DNA of 64,000 nucleotides from Aegilops tauschii subsp. strangulata (taxonomy: Eukaryota; Streptophyta; Magnoliopsida; Poales; Poaceae), in assembly GCF_002575655.3 (NCBI RefSeq), contig NC_053040.3, forward strand, positions 159,093,148 through 159,157,147. Direction: 5' to 3'. The notes beneath the pieces are model-generated. The model searched no databases. It saw only the letters and a program-made list of their open reading frames with translations, and had not been told where the DNA came from. A program made the position numbers and the translations under genes. Shown here in pieces: positions 1-11,580 of this stretch. Numbering within the stretch: position 1 is the stretch's first letter; each line of letters begins with the position of its first letter.

Positions 1-1115
1 TATCCAAATAGGGCTGTGTTGTTGCTGTTATTGCTGCTGCTGCTGCTCTTCTACGTATATCTAGACATCATTAGAACATTAATGTAACACTCTTCCTAGT
101 TGCTATGAAGCCTAGGATTGCATATTTAGACATTAAGTACAGTGCACGTTGCTATGTAGCCTCAGATATATTACATATGCCCCTAGTTAACCTAACGAAA
201 AGTTGGTTGCAGATATATTGAGTTAAATGTACGATTCACCGATTAGTCCCTTATCAGCCGCCGGCCTATATGGTACTAGCTACCGATATCATGAACAGTG
301 AGCAGATATAAGCCATGGGATGAAACTAACCTCAATCAAAAACAACAGTCGTTCCCAAAATTGTCCTGTTTAGGTACATCGAGAAGCATCTTAAGCACAA
401 CAGGCTAAACATCAACCAAAATTATACATGGCAGACAAAATAATCTCCAAAAGATAGCTTCAGTGTGCAGGTTTAAGCATGCTAGTAAAGCAAAACAAGT
501 GGAAAGGTGTGCTAACTGCAACAGGCCTAACATTTAGCAACAAGCAAACATAGTCATTCAAACTGGTATTGTGCCGGTATAAGTACACTGGTTATGGTTA
601 AATAAAAATAGAAATGCGTGTTAACTACAAGATGCAGCAACCAAATGTAGTCATTCATAGTGGTATTGTTGAAACCGGTACTGATGAAATTGAACTGCAC
701 AGTTTATGCTTGCACATATAGAACATCACGTTGTGAATAACTGGAATAAACAAGTCATACTACGAACAACCAAAGATAGCATTTGAAACTGAACATATGC
801 TAACTACAAACAACCGAACAATCAAAAAACTTTAAAAGAGGCATATGCTAGCTATAACAGGCTTAACAGCAAGCAAATATATGCATTCCTATCGGTATGT
901 TTAAAACTGGAGTGATGAAATGTACTGCACAGTAAATAATTGCACATATAGAGCATCACATTGTGAACAACTGAAATAAACATGGCATACTGCAAACAAC
1001 CAGATATAGCAATTAAAACTGGACATATTCTCACTACACTACAAAAGGGACTTGACAAAACAAATCATGGGTTTCCCCCTGTGAAGAGGCACGGCAAAAC
1101 AAATCATGGGTTTCC
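1..1115. other. Non-coding, probable intron or 3' region of the minus-strand gene
   Basis: No credible reading frame. A short CTG-type trinucleotide run lies near 26-47. There is an imperfect direct duplication of about 100 bp with a 230-bp offset (about 712-805 and 942-1035), both opening with GCACATATAG. Similar AT-rich sequence with phrases such as ACTGGTATTG recurs at about 30290-30990, between exons of the related minus-strand gene of CACTA-3. This suggests intronic or downstream sequence of the gene at 1116-1799. Confidence 0.45.
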
Positions 1116-1799
1116 TCACTTGTCACAGATGGGCTCGTTCCTGTGGGAAGAGCACGGACCCTGGATGTGCTTCATGTTGTCGTAGATGGGCTCCTTCCCC
1201 TTGGAAGAGCACGGCTGTAGGGTGCCCTCCCTAATGTCGTAGACGGGCGCTTTCCCCTTGGAAGAGCAGATGGGCTCTTTCCCCTTGGAAGAGCCGGAGA
1301 AGGTGCCCTCCTCGTGGTCGCCGTCGATGAGGTCTGACTTGGAAGCTGTGGATCCCAAGCCAGCGTCGCAGAACGTGTCCTTCAGAAATGACAAAAGGGG
1401 CTCGATGGCGATGTAGAATGGCAAATTGTTGACAGTGAGCCAGAGGAGATTAGCGGCGGGGCCATGGATGAGATCGACGACGGTTGAACCCGAGGGGTTG
1501 GGGGTGGGCCACTTAACCTGTGAGACAGCCCGCCTCAGGCCATCGATGTTGATGACCTCGATGTCATAGCCGGCAGACGAGACATGCCTGCATACTCTAG
1601 CCCACTGCTTGAGTGCCTGCCGCCAGTAATGGTCGTCAGCTTCCTCGGCGACGTCGGGCGAAGAGACCACTATACGCCTCTTTTGGGCCAGTCGCTCCTC
1701 GACCTCGACGGGAAGCATTGCCGGGCTTAGGTTGCAACGCTCTGGAGTGGGGGATGGGGATGGGGATCTGTGGGAAAGGGGGCGTTTGGCAGGCGTCAT
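1116..1799 (-). CDS. Unknown plant protein carried by CACTA-1, with SKGKEPI repeats
   Basis: An uninterrupted 227-codon frame runs from ATG to TGA. I do not recognise the family. The N-terminus is basic and Ser/Pro-rich (SHRSPSPSPTPE). A central part of about 100 residues looks globular (residues about 55-150, with HYWRQALKQWARVCRHV and LLWLTVNNLPFYIAIEPLL). The C-terminal third has four degenerate copies of an S-S-K-G-K-E-P-I motif separated by short linkers, probably a low-complexity tail. The sequence just upstream resembles the 5' flank of the minus-strand gene at 31015-31127 in CACTA-3 (both contain a GATAGAGATC/GGAGATC...GTGGGTTA-type stretch followed by GCGGCAGCGGCGG), so the two genes probably share an ancestral promoter segment. 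Downstream exons are possible. No stop or frameshift is visible. Confidence 0.55.
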   Translation of the reverse strand: MTPAKRPLSHRSPSPSPTPERCNLSPAMLPVEVEERLAQKRRIVVSSPDVAEEADDHYWRQALKQWARVCRHVSSAGYDIEVINIDGLRRAVSQVKWPTPNPSGSTVVDLIHGPAANLLWLTVNNLPFYIAIEPLLSFLKDTFCDAGLGSTASKSDLIDGDHEEGTFSGSSKGKEPICSSKGKAPVYDIREGTLQPCSSKGKEPIYDNMKHIQGPCSSHRNEPICDK

Positions 1800-1966
1800 C
1801 TAAGAAACTCAGGGCGGCCTGGGTATGGAGATCAGTGGGTAAGCTGCACGGGCAAACCGGCAGATGTTGACAATGGAGGTCTTGCGGCAGCGGCGGCGGC
1901 GGGGACCTTGCTAGGGTTTCGAGTGAGGGAGGGTGTGTGTGTGTGCGTGCATGCCCGAGGAGGTTT

Positions 1967-1995
1967 TGGTGTGTGTGTGTGTGTGTGTGTGTGTG
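1967..1995. repeat. (GT)n microsatellite
   Basis: About a dozen GT units lie upstream of the gene at 1116-1799, next to a second shorter GT run near 1932-1947. His/Thr-rich reading frames across it are artefacts of the repeat. Confidence 0.9.
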
Positions 1996-2319
1996 GAGGG
2001 GGGCGTGGGGCGTTTGAGGACATGACGCGGGTACTGAAAATTTTACTACGCGAGAGTCAAACGCGGGAATGAAATGCCGGACTATTGAAAATTTTGATGA
2101 TAGTGCATCGCACATGATCCGGAGATAACAACCGTGTGTTATGAAACAGAAAAACCCTCGAGGCGGGCAGATATTTTTGAGAGGGGGAGCCTCGTGGAGC
2201 CCAATGTACTGTGCGGATGTGTGCATGACAGGTGCACCTGCGTGGCACATAGTTAGTTTGAGTGAACCGTGTCTATTGCGTCATCCGACTTGTCTAATGT
2301 TCATAAATTTGGCGAAAAA

Positions 2320-5160
2320 TGACGCGGGAGAGGGTCAGAACACGAACACACTTGCATGTGGACCAAATTTATGTATCAAAAGGGTGGTTTGTTTTTCAAA
2401 TACCAAATGCAACTTCGATGTGGCACCTCTCTCGCAAAAGCGCACGGTATTGCTTGCCCCCACCCCCCCCCCCCACCCTCGTGTCGGCATGAAGGGAATC
2501 CTAAGCTATGAATGCATGCCCCCTCTCCCCCAACCGAGGTTCACCTAGCAAAGTGCGAAGCAGCTAGCAGCCTCCCTCCTCCCTCGTGTCGGCACGAAGG
2601 GAATCCTAAGCTATGAATGCATGCCCCCCCAACCGAGGTTCATTCACCTAGCAAAGTGCGAAGTTGCTAGCTGCCCCCCTCCCTCGTGTCGGCACGAATG
2701 GAATCCTAAGCTATGAATGCATGCCCCCCCAACCGAGGTTCACCCTAGCAAAGTGTGAAGTAGCTAGCAGCCCCCCTCCCTCGTGTCAGCGCGAAGGGAA
2801 TCCTAAGCTATGAATACATGCCCCCCCAACCAAGGTTCATCTAGCAAAGTGCGAAGTAGCTAGCAGACCCCCCTCCCTCATGTTGGCACGAAGGGAAGCA
2901 ATGCATGCCCCCCAACCGAGGTTCACCTAGCAAAGTGCGAAGTAGCTAGCAGCTCCCCCTCCCTCGTGTCGGCACGAAGGGATTCCGAAGCTATGAATGC
3001 ATGCCCCCCAACCGAGGTTCACCTAGCAAAGTGCGAAGTAGCTAGCAGCCCCCCTCCCTCGTGTCGGCACGAAGGGAATCCTAAGCTATGAATGCATACC
3101 CCCCCAACCGAGGTTCACCCTAGCAAAGTGCGAAGTAGCTAGCAGCCACCCCTCCTTCGTGTCGGCACGAAGGGAATCCTAAGCTATGAATGCATGCCCC
3201 CCCCAACCGAGGTTCACCTAGCAAAGTGTGAAGTAGCTAGCAGCCCCCCCTCGTGTCGGCACGAAGGGAATCCTAAGCTATGAATGCATGCCCCCCTCCC
3301 CCCCCAACCGAGGTTCACCTAGCAAAGTGCAAAGTAGCTAGCAGCCCCCACCCCCCCTCGTGTCGCCACGAAGGGAATCCTAAGTTATGAATGCATGCCC
3401 CCCCAACCGAGGTTCACCTAGCAAAGTGTGAAGTAGCAACCCCCCCCCCACACACACACACACTTTCAGTCGGCGGGCCAGAGAGGCATATATCTCACCA
3501 AGATGGATCGTAAAACGGACCAAGAATAATCCACCTTGGTCGTACAACCTCTCTCTTGTTGTTGGTCAAAGTGATGGCCGTCCATGCGACCCCGGAGATG
3601 GGCTAGCTCGCCAATAATCAGGCAAGTAGCTAGTCCCCGAAGACAACCACTACATGCGTGTGGCCCAAACATATGTATGGAGAGGTGTGATTTTAGTAAC
3701 AATGGAACAACTTTGATGTGGCACCGTGATTTCGAACTAGAAATCCCCACACCGAGTGAGGGTTAGGTTGACGATGCATGTGTATGTTACACCACACTTC
3801 AAGCCAACGATGGGGATTCATGCATGCATGCGTGCATAGTATATGCGCTCAAACTTAATTAGGTCTGAATCTAACCATGACCTATACTATGATAACACGA
3901 ACCAAATGAAGAATCCGCCATGGTAACCTATCTTATTGTTGGTCAAGGTGATCATGGATGTCCACGCGGGCCCACGAATATATAGGCTTGTTGCCGATAA
4001 CCATGTGAGGGAGTGTATCGTTCGAAGGCAACCACTACCTGCATATGTATGGAGGTGATGCGTGCATGCATGTTTGAATACACAACATTGATGTGGCGCA
4101 TGTCAAAAATCGTACACTAGCTCTCCACACAGAGCGAGATCGGTTCATGATGTGTCGTTGTACTAACCACTTCGACTCGATGGGAGGGATTCATGCGTAC
4201 ACATGCATGTGTGTGTGCTCAATCTGTATCATGCATGTCATCCCAGAGCAAAAATAATAATCCCCTCCTAAGTCAAATTAACCTATCTTGTTGTCAGGCA
4301 AAAAGTAGTGATGGACCAAGCAGGCCCACAGATAGAAAGCATCGATATCGCTGATAACCGCTTGAGTGGGTGCGAGAGGACAACCACCACCACTTTGCAT
4401 GTGGGCCAAACATATATATGTTGAATACCCAAAATGCACAACTTTGATGTTCCACATGCCTCAAAAACCGTAAACCATGCACCCACACAGAGTGAGGTTC
4501 ATGTCAAGCTTACTACATATGATGGTCCCCTTCCCCCCTCTTAACCGCATACTATATGCTCCTGCCGTAATATATGTACAACCCAAAAGAATCCTCATCG
4601 ATGGTGAAATTAATTAACCTCTCCCGATGTAGGTCAAAGTGATGCATGCATGCATCGATGATGGCCTCGTGGGCCCGCACATGGAAGCGTCACACGTGAG
4701 TGTCCTAGCTAGGATATGCATGTGGCCCAAAAAGGTGCTGTGTGATGTTTGAATAACCAATTTCACAATTTTGATGTGGCACGTGCCTCGGTAACCAAAA
4801 AGTCCTGACACTGAGTGAGGTGTACTTGTTCACGGACGCGTACGTATAGTATATATGCTAGTCCCCTCCCACCTCTTCGACGCGTACTATATACCACCAT
4901 AAAACAAACAAAAGAGATTCTACCTTGCTGGTCAAATTAACCTCACTGCCGGCTGTTCGTCAAAGTGATGGACGACGACCTTGCGGGCCCACAGAAAGCG
5001 TCACACGCGAGTATCGAGCGTCGTGTAGGATAACCATCGACTGCATGTGGCCAAATCATTTATGTATGAAAGGGTTGTGTAATGTTCTAAATAACGATTT
5101 CACGACTCTGATGTGGCACCGGCCTGCCTAACAAAACGGCCAACCCACACGGTGGCTCAC
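2320..5160. repeat. Degenerate ~330-bp tandem repeat family, about five and a half copies
   Basis: Copies begin near 3540, 3925, 4280, 4615 and 4935. A partial copy near 2320-2460 is separated from the rest by the ~98-bp minisatellite. Each copy has the same ordered landmarks: TTGTTGGTCAAAGTGATG, a GCGGGCCCAC-type block, GCATGTGGCCCAAA, then CAACTTTGATGTGGCAC and a final CACACCGAGTGAGG-type block. Copies are strongly diverged with many indels, so the array is old. It lies between the minus-strand gene and the zf-XS gene of CACTA-1. Confidence 0.75.
2450..3450. repeat. ~98-bp minisatellite, about 10 copies
   Basis: The landmark GTGTCGGCACGAAGGG or a variant occurs near 2481, 2586, 2686, 2783, 2880, 2966, 3061, 3159, 3253 and 3360, giving spacings of 86-107 bp. 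Each unit continues CCTAAGCTATGAATGCATGC, a C-homopolymer of variable length, CCAACCGAGGTTCACC and AGTAGCTAGCAGC. Length differences come mostly from the C-tracts. Units are much more alike than the surrounding ~330-bp repeats, so this array is younger and expanded inside the older one. Confidence 0.9.
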
Positions 5161-6099
5161 AACTCGTAGTGTAGTGCGAGCCACCCGCCACCCCCAGACG
5201 CACACACCCACACACACATCACAAATCCACCGCAACTAAGATACATGTTAAATTAATTATCCCACGGTGAACATACATGTTACCAAAGGAGGGATGTTTT
5301 AATTTGAAAAAACCACAGAGATCATTAAGACGTTGTAGTACATTAATTGATTGATTTCTATGGGTATAATGTGTGCAAAAATCAAATTTGAGCTACATGC
5401 ACACGTGACAGTGCACCTAAATGGATTGCAAAAACACATGTGTCTCACTGGGTGCATGTTTACTCCCCGTGCAACAAATTTCAAACATTGAGAATCTTGA
5501 TTTTTAAATTCTAGTACATCCAAAACTTATTTAAAGTTCATGAAACTTATCGTGTTGTCATATGGACACCAATACAAAGTGGCATTGTACTTTTTTTTGT
5601 CAAATTTGAGACCAGTTTTGATGTAATCTTTATCTAATTACAGATGGGAGATTATTAATAATTGGGAATTAATATCCCAAACAGATTATTTATTCGAACC
5701 GTGAGTGTTAGACCAACAATGGATACGTGTCATGCTTCGGTTAAGCAATAAAGCGGCAGCATCAATCATCCAAATAGAAAAACAATATATGTGCCGCCGC
5801 GCGACCCGTGTGGCGTGCGAGCAGGCGTAAGTTGACGGGACGCATGCGAGCAGTCCGCCGCGCAGGCAGACGGGGAGCGTGCGTGCAGGTGTGTGAATTG
5901 ACGGAGGCGTGCTCGCTGCGCAGTGTCATTGGGAGGCGTGCGAGTAGCTGTGTGAAATTTTGGTAGGCATGCCAGCAGTCCGGTGCGCAGGCTCATCGGG
6001 AGGCGAGCCATCGCTTTGACCGCCGCCTGCCTCTCTCCCACAACTTCCACTACTCCATATTAATGGTGCGTCCGAGCGGCCGCACCCCCCATCCTTGCT
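5161..6099. other. Intergenic sequence upstream of the zf-XS gene
   Basis: About 5200-5760 is AT-rich with no supported gene. About 5810-6010 holds three imperfect short repeats built on GCGAGCAG, GCGCAGGC and CATCGGGAGGCG-type words, which create spurious frames on the minus strand. The stretch just before 6100 is C/T-rich (CCTCTCTCTCCGC), as often seen in plant 5' leaders. Confidence 0.4.
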
Positions 6100-7166
6100 A
6101 TGCACACACAATCCTCTCTCTCCGCTTGCATCCTCGACGCCGCTCTCTGTCCTCAAAGCCGTCAGTGTATGAGGATGCCGCTGAAGCGCCCCATCGGAGG
6201 GAGTGGCGACGCCAGGGATGCTAAAGCACCGGAGCACAACGTGGAGATGGAGACAGAGGGTGCCATCACCGCCGACGAGTTATCGCTGCACCCTGACGTC
6301 GTCGACCGCGTCGAGCTTCCATAGCCGGAGGCGGAGTTCCACACCGACTCCGACGACCACTCCGGCGACGACTCCGACGACCACTCCGGCGACGGCTCCG
6401 ACGATGACGGACAGCTGGTTAGTCATCTATACCTATGTATGTGTCAAATAGATCATAGGGTTTCTCTGGTTACTCCTGCCTCCCCCTTTTGGAATAGAAA
6501 TCCTATGGTTATGTTGTCCCAATCCATGAAATCTAAGTAAGTTTCGTTAGATCCGTGTAGTGTATTGATTGTTTGAATGGTACAGGTGATAAGTGATTAG
6601 TTGTTTCATCTGTGCAAATGATTTTTGCTAGTAATCTGACTAGGATTAGTGTTCGTGCTAATAATTCCTAGCCATGACTTGACAATTTATTTTGAATGAC
6701 CGACATATGTTTGTGCCATTATTTTCTACAAGATTGGTCTGTACATAGACGACTGTGCTTGAAAATCGAACCATAATCTCTGGATATGTATAAATAAATA
6801 GCCAGAAATTCCTAATCCTACTTCATGGCATTTAATCAGTGATTTGATGCCAAATTTGTTTTACTATTTGTATAGGTGTTTTCTGACGATGTGGACAGCG
6901 AGGATGAAGATGCCCAGAGGAGGTACAAGAGGCGAATCATGAGGGAGCTTTATGCGGGAATGCATAACAGGCATATTAGGACCTGGAACGACAGCTATGG
7001 ATGCCCATTTTGCAACCACAAGCTTCATGACGCGTATGTAAGTGTTCTGGTGCATGCAAGAGGACGGGTCGTTGGCTCCTTCAAGCAGAAGTATTCTCGC
7101 AGGGTGGCGCACGGCGCATACACCAAGTACCTGGAGAAGCTTCAGGATCGTGCCGGCCGCATGTGA
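6100..7166 (+). pseudogene. zf-XS domain protein (SGS3/FDM-like zinc finger), two exons, in-frame TAG
   Basis: Exon 1 runs 6100-6417 (an alternative ATG is at 6169). The intron is 6418-6875 (GT...AG, phase 0) and exon 2 is 6876-7166. Exon 2 encodes CPFCNHKLHD, then a His in VLVHARG, and SRRVAHGAYTKYLEKL. This spacing is that of the zf-XS zinc finger, known from SGS3 and IDN2/FDM proteins of RNA silencing and RNA-directed DNA methylation. The coiled coil, XS and XH domains of those proteins are absent, so at about 135 residues this is a minimal zf-XS protein. Exon 1 ends in an acidic DSDDHSGD repeat that runs in frame into the acidic start of exon 2. A TAG at 6322-6324 splits exon 1; CAG-to-TAG would explain it. 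Its 3' flank (about 7195-7290) recurs inverted at about 47590-47688 in CACTA-2. Confidence 0.75.
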
Positions 7167-7806
7167 GATGAGATGTGGGATGGATCGAACTATGTACGCT
7201 TGAGTATGCTTACGATTGAACTATGTACTTATGGTTGAACTATGCTTATGTACGTGTACGCTTATTATCTATGTCTGAGTATGTTAAATATTTCGCCAAA
7301 TTTTGGTAAAAATTACAACGGGGGACCAATAAACCAGGACGGAGGTAGTACGTCAATCACACACGGTTCCCAAAATTGGAACCGTGTGCAATGACTTTCA
7401 TTTTGCCTGTTGCATTAATCACACACAGTTCGCTCTAGCAAACCGTCGCCCCCAAAATTCTTTGTGGGACAGAAAACCCTCACCACCCAATTCAAAAAAG
7501 AAAAAAGAAACCCCTCACCATCCCCACGTCACAAAAACCCTCACCCCGCTCGCCAGCCCCTCGGCCCCTCCGGTACGTCCCCATTCACACATGCACAAGC
7601 TCCTCCGCGTCTATGCCATGGCACCGCCTATTGCCGCGGACCGGCGGTAAACACCTGCCGCCGCCACCAGGTTGCCGACAAAGCCCACCGCATTTAGCCA
7701 CTTTCGCTTGCCGCCGCCTATCGCCATCGACTTTCTCAACCGCGCTGCTCGCGGTCGACCTAGCTCCGCTCGGTTGGGGAATCTGCCGTACTGAGGGTTC
7801 TTTCTC
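7167..7806. other. 3' flank of zf-XS gene, half MITE and 5' flank of B3/F-box gene
   Basis: About 7287-7348 is one half of the Stowaway-like MITE that is complete at 47332-47562, with terminus GACGGAGGTAG followed by TA. Next comes an inverted repeat CACACGGTTCC...GGAACCGTGTG (about 7361-7390), which uses the CACTA subterminal motif. The rest is a C-rich leader-like stretch. Homologous sequence lies inverted at about 46870-47330. Confidence 0.7.
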
Positions 7807-10623
7807 ATGAACGATAAGGTAACTAATTTAGCGAGATATTATCTCATCTCTTATCCTAGTTCATCTGCCTCCTTTAATCACCCGGCGAAATCGAAGTGAA
7901 TTCATTTTTATTCGAGCTGATTTGAGGGTTTTCTTTCATTCATAGAATGTATAGTGCGCCGACACTTCAGGACTTTGCGACCGCCGCCAGAGATTCCATC
8001 TCTCCGTACCAGATAACTTGAACACGCACACGGTATGTTCAATCTCACCTAAATTGGTTGGCATGGCCTACTTTCCTGAACATATTCTAAATATTGCTAA
8101 ATTTGGATAAAAGGTGCCACATGCACCATATACGTCAAAGGGGATTTTTCCCCTCTTCTTTCTATATTAGGCAAATTAATGATGTGTTGTTCTTTCGATT
8201 ACTCTCATTTTTCCATGACATCATGTTTACCCTATCTGTTTAATTATAGATTTTTGTCCTTCGATTTCAACTGCTGTACAGTTCTTTCAATTTGGGCCCA
8301 TATTGGCATGTTACCATATTTTCTTTAACAATCCTACCATTTTCTGCAGAACATCCCTCGCTATGCAACAGATTATGTAGTGCACAATTTTTCCGTTTAG
8401 ATCAAGGCTCCACTGATGTCATACTGCACACAAACCATGGATTTACAATCATTGCTACTGTAAGACTAGATGAACGTGGTGACTCCTATTTTGGCACTGG
8501 CTTTTGGAATGAAATTGCAAAGTTTTATGTACTGAAAGCTGGCACTAAAATTGCACTGCAGATAAAAGGGCCTGGTCAGGAGATATATGCTAACTTCCCC
8601 GACAAAATCATCCATCCAGACTTTGTTCGAAGTAAGTTTTCTTTTCAACTATCTGCATATTTTGACATACCCAGCAATGTCAAATGAATTGTGTAGTATT
8701 TAAGCAACCAATTGTTATTTCCTTTTCTTACTATATTCCTACCTAATAACTTCTAGTTACCAATACACTTTTCTATTGCCCTGTTTTAACTAAATATTCC
8801 TTGTACTCCCATTTCTATCAGAAAGCGCCGCTGACAAGGAGACTACGGAGGTGGAGAACGGGGCTGCCAACAAGCAGAGGCGGGGCGAGCTAGAACCGCA
8901 AGCGACTCCAGCAGGCCTACACTTAATCAGCAGCCTCCCCGATGATATGTTGAGAGTCATCATCTCCCTCCTCCCAATCAAATATGGGGCACGGACAACC
9001 CTCCTTTCCCGGTGGTCGCGCCCCAGCCCTCTCGACCTCATCGACACCCACGAGATCTGCCATGGCTATCGCAAAAGCTTGGATGCGTTCTCCAAGATCC
9101 TCGGCAGTCACCTTGGCCCAACCAAAGTCCTTAGAATGGGCAAGTTCCATTCCAACGGCAAGGACCGAGCCAAGCTTGACGACTGATTCCGATCCCCTGA
9201 CCTAGATCATCTCGAGGAGCTCACTTTTGATGATGGGCATATGCGGTCGCTGCCAACGTCCGCACTCCGTCTCGTGACCACGCTGCGCGTCGCCAAGTTC
9301 AGGAACTGCCGTTTCCCGCCCCTTAATGACGCGCCCGCTCTTATTCTACCACGACTGACGCACATCGAGCTCGTCGTCGTCTGCCTCTCAAAGGGTGACA
9401 TGGCGCCTCTGCTCTGTGGCTGTACTGCACTCGAGTACCTTCGTCTTCAGGAAATCAATGGGTTGAGTACCTTCCACATCACCTCCATGACTCTCCGGAC
9501 TATTTATGTGTGTTGCTGGTGCGGCAGGAAGACATCACAAGATGTGTACCACAGTATGGTCATCCAGGACACACCTGCACTTGAGAGATTACTTGTAGTT
9601 GATCAAGAAGGTCCAACAATAATCAATGTCATTTTTGCACTGAAATTGACAGTGGTGGGCTACTCGTCTGACAAATGCTCTGAACTTGTTATTGGATCCA
9701 CACCCATTAAGGTACAACAGCCGCCTTCTACCTCTCCTTCTACAAATTAACATTATTTCTAATTTTGAAGATGTTTGTTCGTCTGTCATTTAGAAAATGA
9801 TTCCGACAAGCTTGCCCCCGAAACTGCGCACAGTGAAGGTCTTGGCACTAGAATCTATCGGGCCTGACCTGGAGCATGTTTTCAGTTTCCTGAGATGCTT
9901 TCCGTGCCTGGAGAAGCTATATATCGAGGTGATGTTCCTTTCCTATTAAATGTTAACCATAAGGGAGTTCAATTTGTGACACCTTTTTCCAAGTTTACAA
10001 TGACAATGTACTATGATTTCTGAAGGTTCTTTTGGAGGATTTCAGTACATACATGTCCCCCCCCCCATATTGGTTGCTTGATCCATATGGTTACAATCAA
10101 TAAGCATTTCTCCTTTGGATTCATCTGTACTAGTTTTCTTAGGGAACTTTTCATCCACTCCAACCTCTTGTGAAGAAGGCTACATTTTTCTAGAATGTAA
10201 TCAAATGCCCATGTTAATCATGTCAGATCGAAGATGGCATGTTAGTGCATTTTACAAATCCTGCAAACCAAATAGCTAGGCCTGTAGTAATGTTCAAAAC
10301 TGCATGTAGGCACTAACACATTTTCTTCTTTGCAGATAAGATTAGGCCCAATGGTGGATAATGTGATACAATATAAAAATCATGTCGAATGCCTAGATAT
10401 GCATATCTCAGAAATTACTTCGAACTCCTACCGAGGGACCTTACCGGAGATTATATTCGCCAGGTTCTTTGTTCTCAAAGCAAGGGTGCTGAAGGAAATG
10501 AGGTTTGCCCTACATTTATTTCGCAAAAATGAATTGTTTGTTGATCAGCGCCGGCGCCTGCGGCAGAACGGAGTAGGCTCCAAAATGCTGAATTTCATTT
10601 TAGAACTTCAGATGAAAGAGTAA
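7807..10623 (+). pseudogene. Chimeric B3-like / F-box-LRR (FBD-type) gene, copy 1
   Basis: Six exons can be traced: 7807-7818, 7946-8032, 8350-8631, 8822-9711, 9794-9928 and 10336-10623. Exons 2-3 encode a B3-like DNA-binding domain (RFHLSVPDNL, then GDSYFGTGFWNEIAKFYVLKAG). Exon 4 opens with an F-box (LISSLPDDMLRVIISLLPIK) followed by leucine-rich segments. Exons 5-6 carry the LRTVKVLALESIGPDLEHV and CLEKLYIE strings of F-box/LRR-FBD proteins. Splice sites match those of the inverted copy at 44304-46863. Defects: TAG at 7952-7954 (CAG in copy 2), a 4-bp deletion in exon 3 near 8398, a small deletion after the F-box near 9011-9025, and TGA at 9184-9186 (TGG in copy 2). It is therefore a pseudogene. 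An ancestral protein would have joined a DNA-binding domain to an SCF substrate receptor. Confidence 0.75.
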
Positions 10624-11580
10624 TCGGAAGTCATCTTGTCAACACCATACATGACTTCTCAGTGGCTGACCCCTTTGCAAAAATTGTGAGGTATCGAAGC
10701 CAGACTTAGAAGCGGTGATATTAGTTTGAACCTCTCTGACATCCATGTTCAGTGGATCAGCGCGAGTGTTTGCAGCTGATGAGCTGAAATTCATTTCTAA
10801 TATCAGTTTGAACCTTGTAATCTTCGAATTTGAGCCATATAACTCTGGAATTTGAACCTTGTAACATTTCGAGCTTTTGTGGTACAATCGTTGAAATGGC
10901 ATCGTATGAGACTCAAATATTGCTAACACTATTTTGACCTTAATATGAAATGGTCTTAGATTTTATTATCCATTCTCGAATCAGTTTACCTTGTCGATCT
11001 CACAGCACATGATCTGTATAGCTAACTCGACTGCGATCTTCGACATTATTGCACATAGTTGGTTTCTTCCACCGTGTGCACTGAGGGCGCAGAATTAATT
11101 ATCGCACTCGAGTGTCCATCATCACCCTTCTATGTAACTTTGACCTCATCACCCAAGGGAACACTTATGACCGAAGTCATTCCACACACTTCATTTTTAC
11201 AAAGCTTTTTGCCAATAAACGCCCACGATTTGTCCCTCTTCTAGCCGACGCGTGGCCAAACTAGCCGGGCGGGAAGCTTGCGCGGTAAATAGCGCGGTAG
11301 CACGGGAACAGGCTCACCGACGATACATTTGGCGCCTCTTCGAGCCCACGCGTGCGGTGTGGTGTTGTCAAGCGTGCACTGGAATCCTCCGTTATGAACA
11401 CCGTGACAAGACGTGACGATTACAGGTCGGCCGGCCCCCATTTATTACAGAGGCCATTTAACCTACCCTTGCGTCTCTTCAACCTTTCGATCGCGCCCCA
11501 CCATTGCAAGAAGCAAACCCACCACGAGAAATTCTTAGAGGGTATCCTGCACGGCTGCCAACGACGAGCAGCAGTTCACC
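10624..11580. other. F-box gene 3' region and exonuclease gene 5' region
   Basis: About 10780-10890 contains repeated GAACCTTGTAA phrases, probably 3' UTR. Around 11050-11085 an imperfect hairpin uses the CACTA subterminal word (GCACATAGTTGG...CCACCGTGTGC). 11240-11560 is G+C-rich and leader-like. All of it is conserved inverted at about 43385-44303. No gene is supported here. Confidence 0.5.
11328..11336 (+). promoter_or_regulatory. E2F-like motif TTTGGCGCC upstream of exonuclease copy 1
   Basis: The word matches the plant E2F consensus TTTSSCGC and lies about 250 bp upstream of the exonuclease frame. It is retained in the inverted copy at 43602-43610. A single 8-9 base match can be chance, so this is only a candidate. 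Confidence 0.35.

Noticed and set aside
1636..2250. 204-codon minus-strand frame containing a His-Thr repeat
   Set aside because: It spans the GT microsatellite and the leader of the gene at 1116-1799, and is a shadow frame with no domain.
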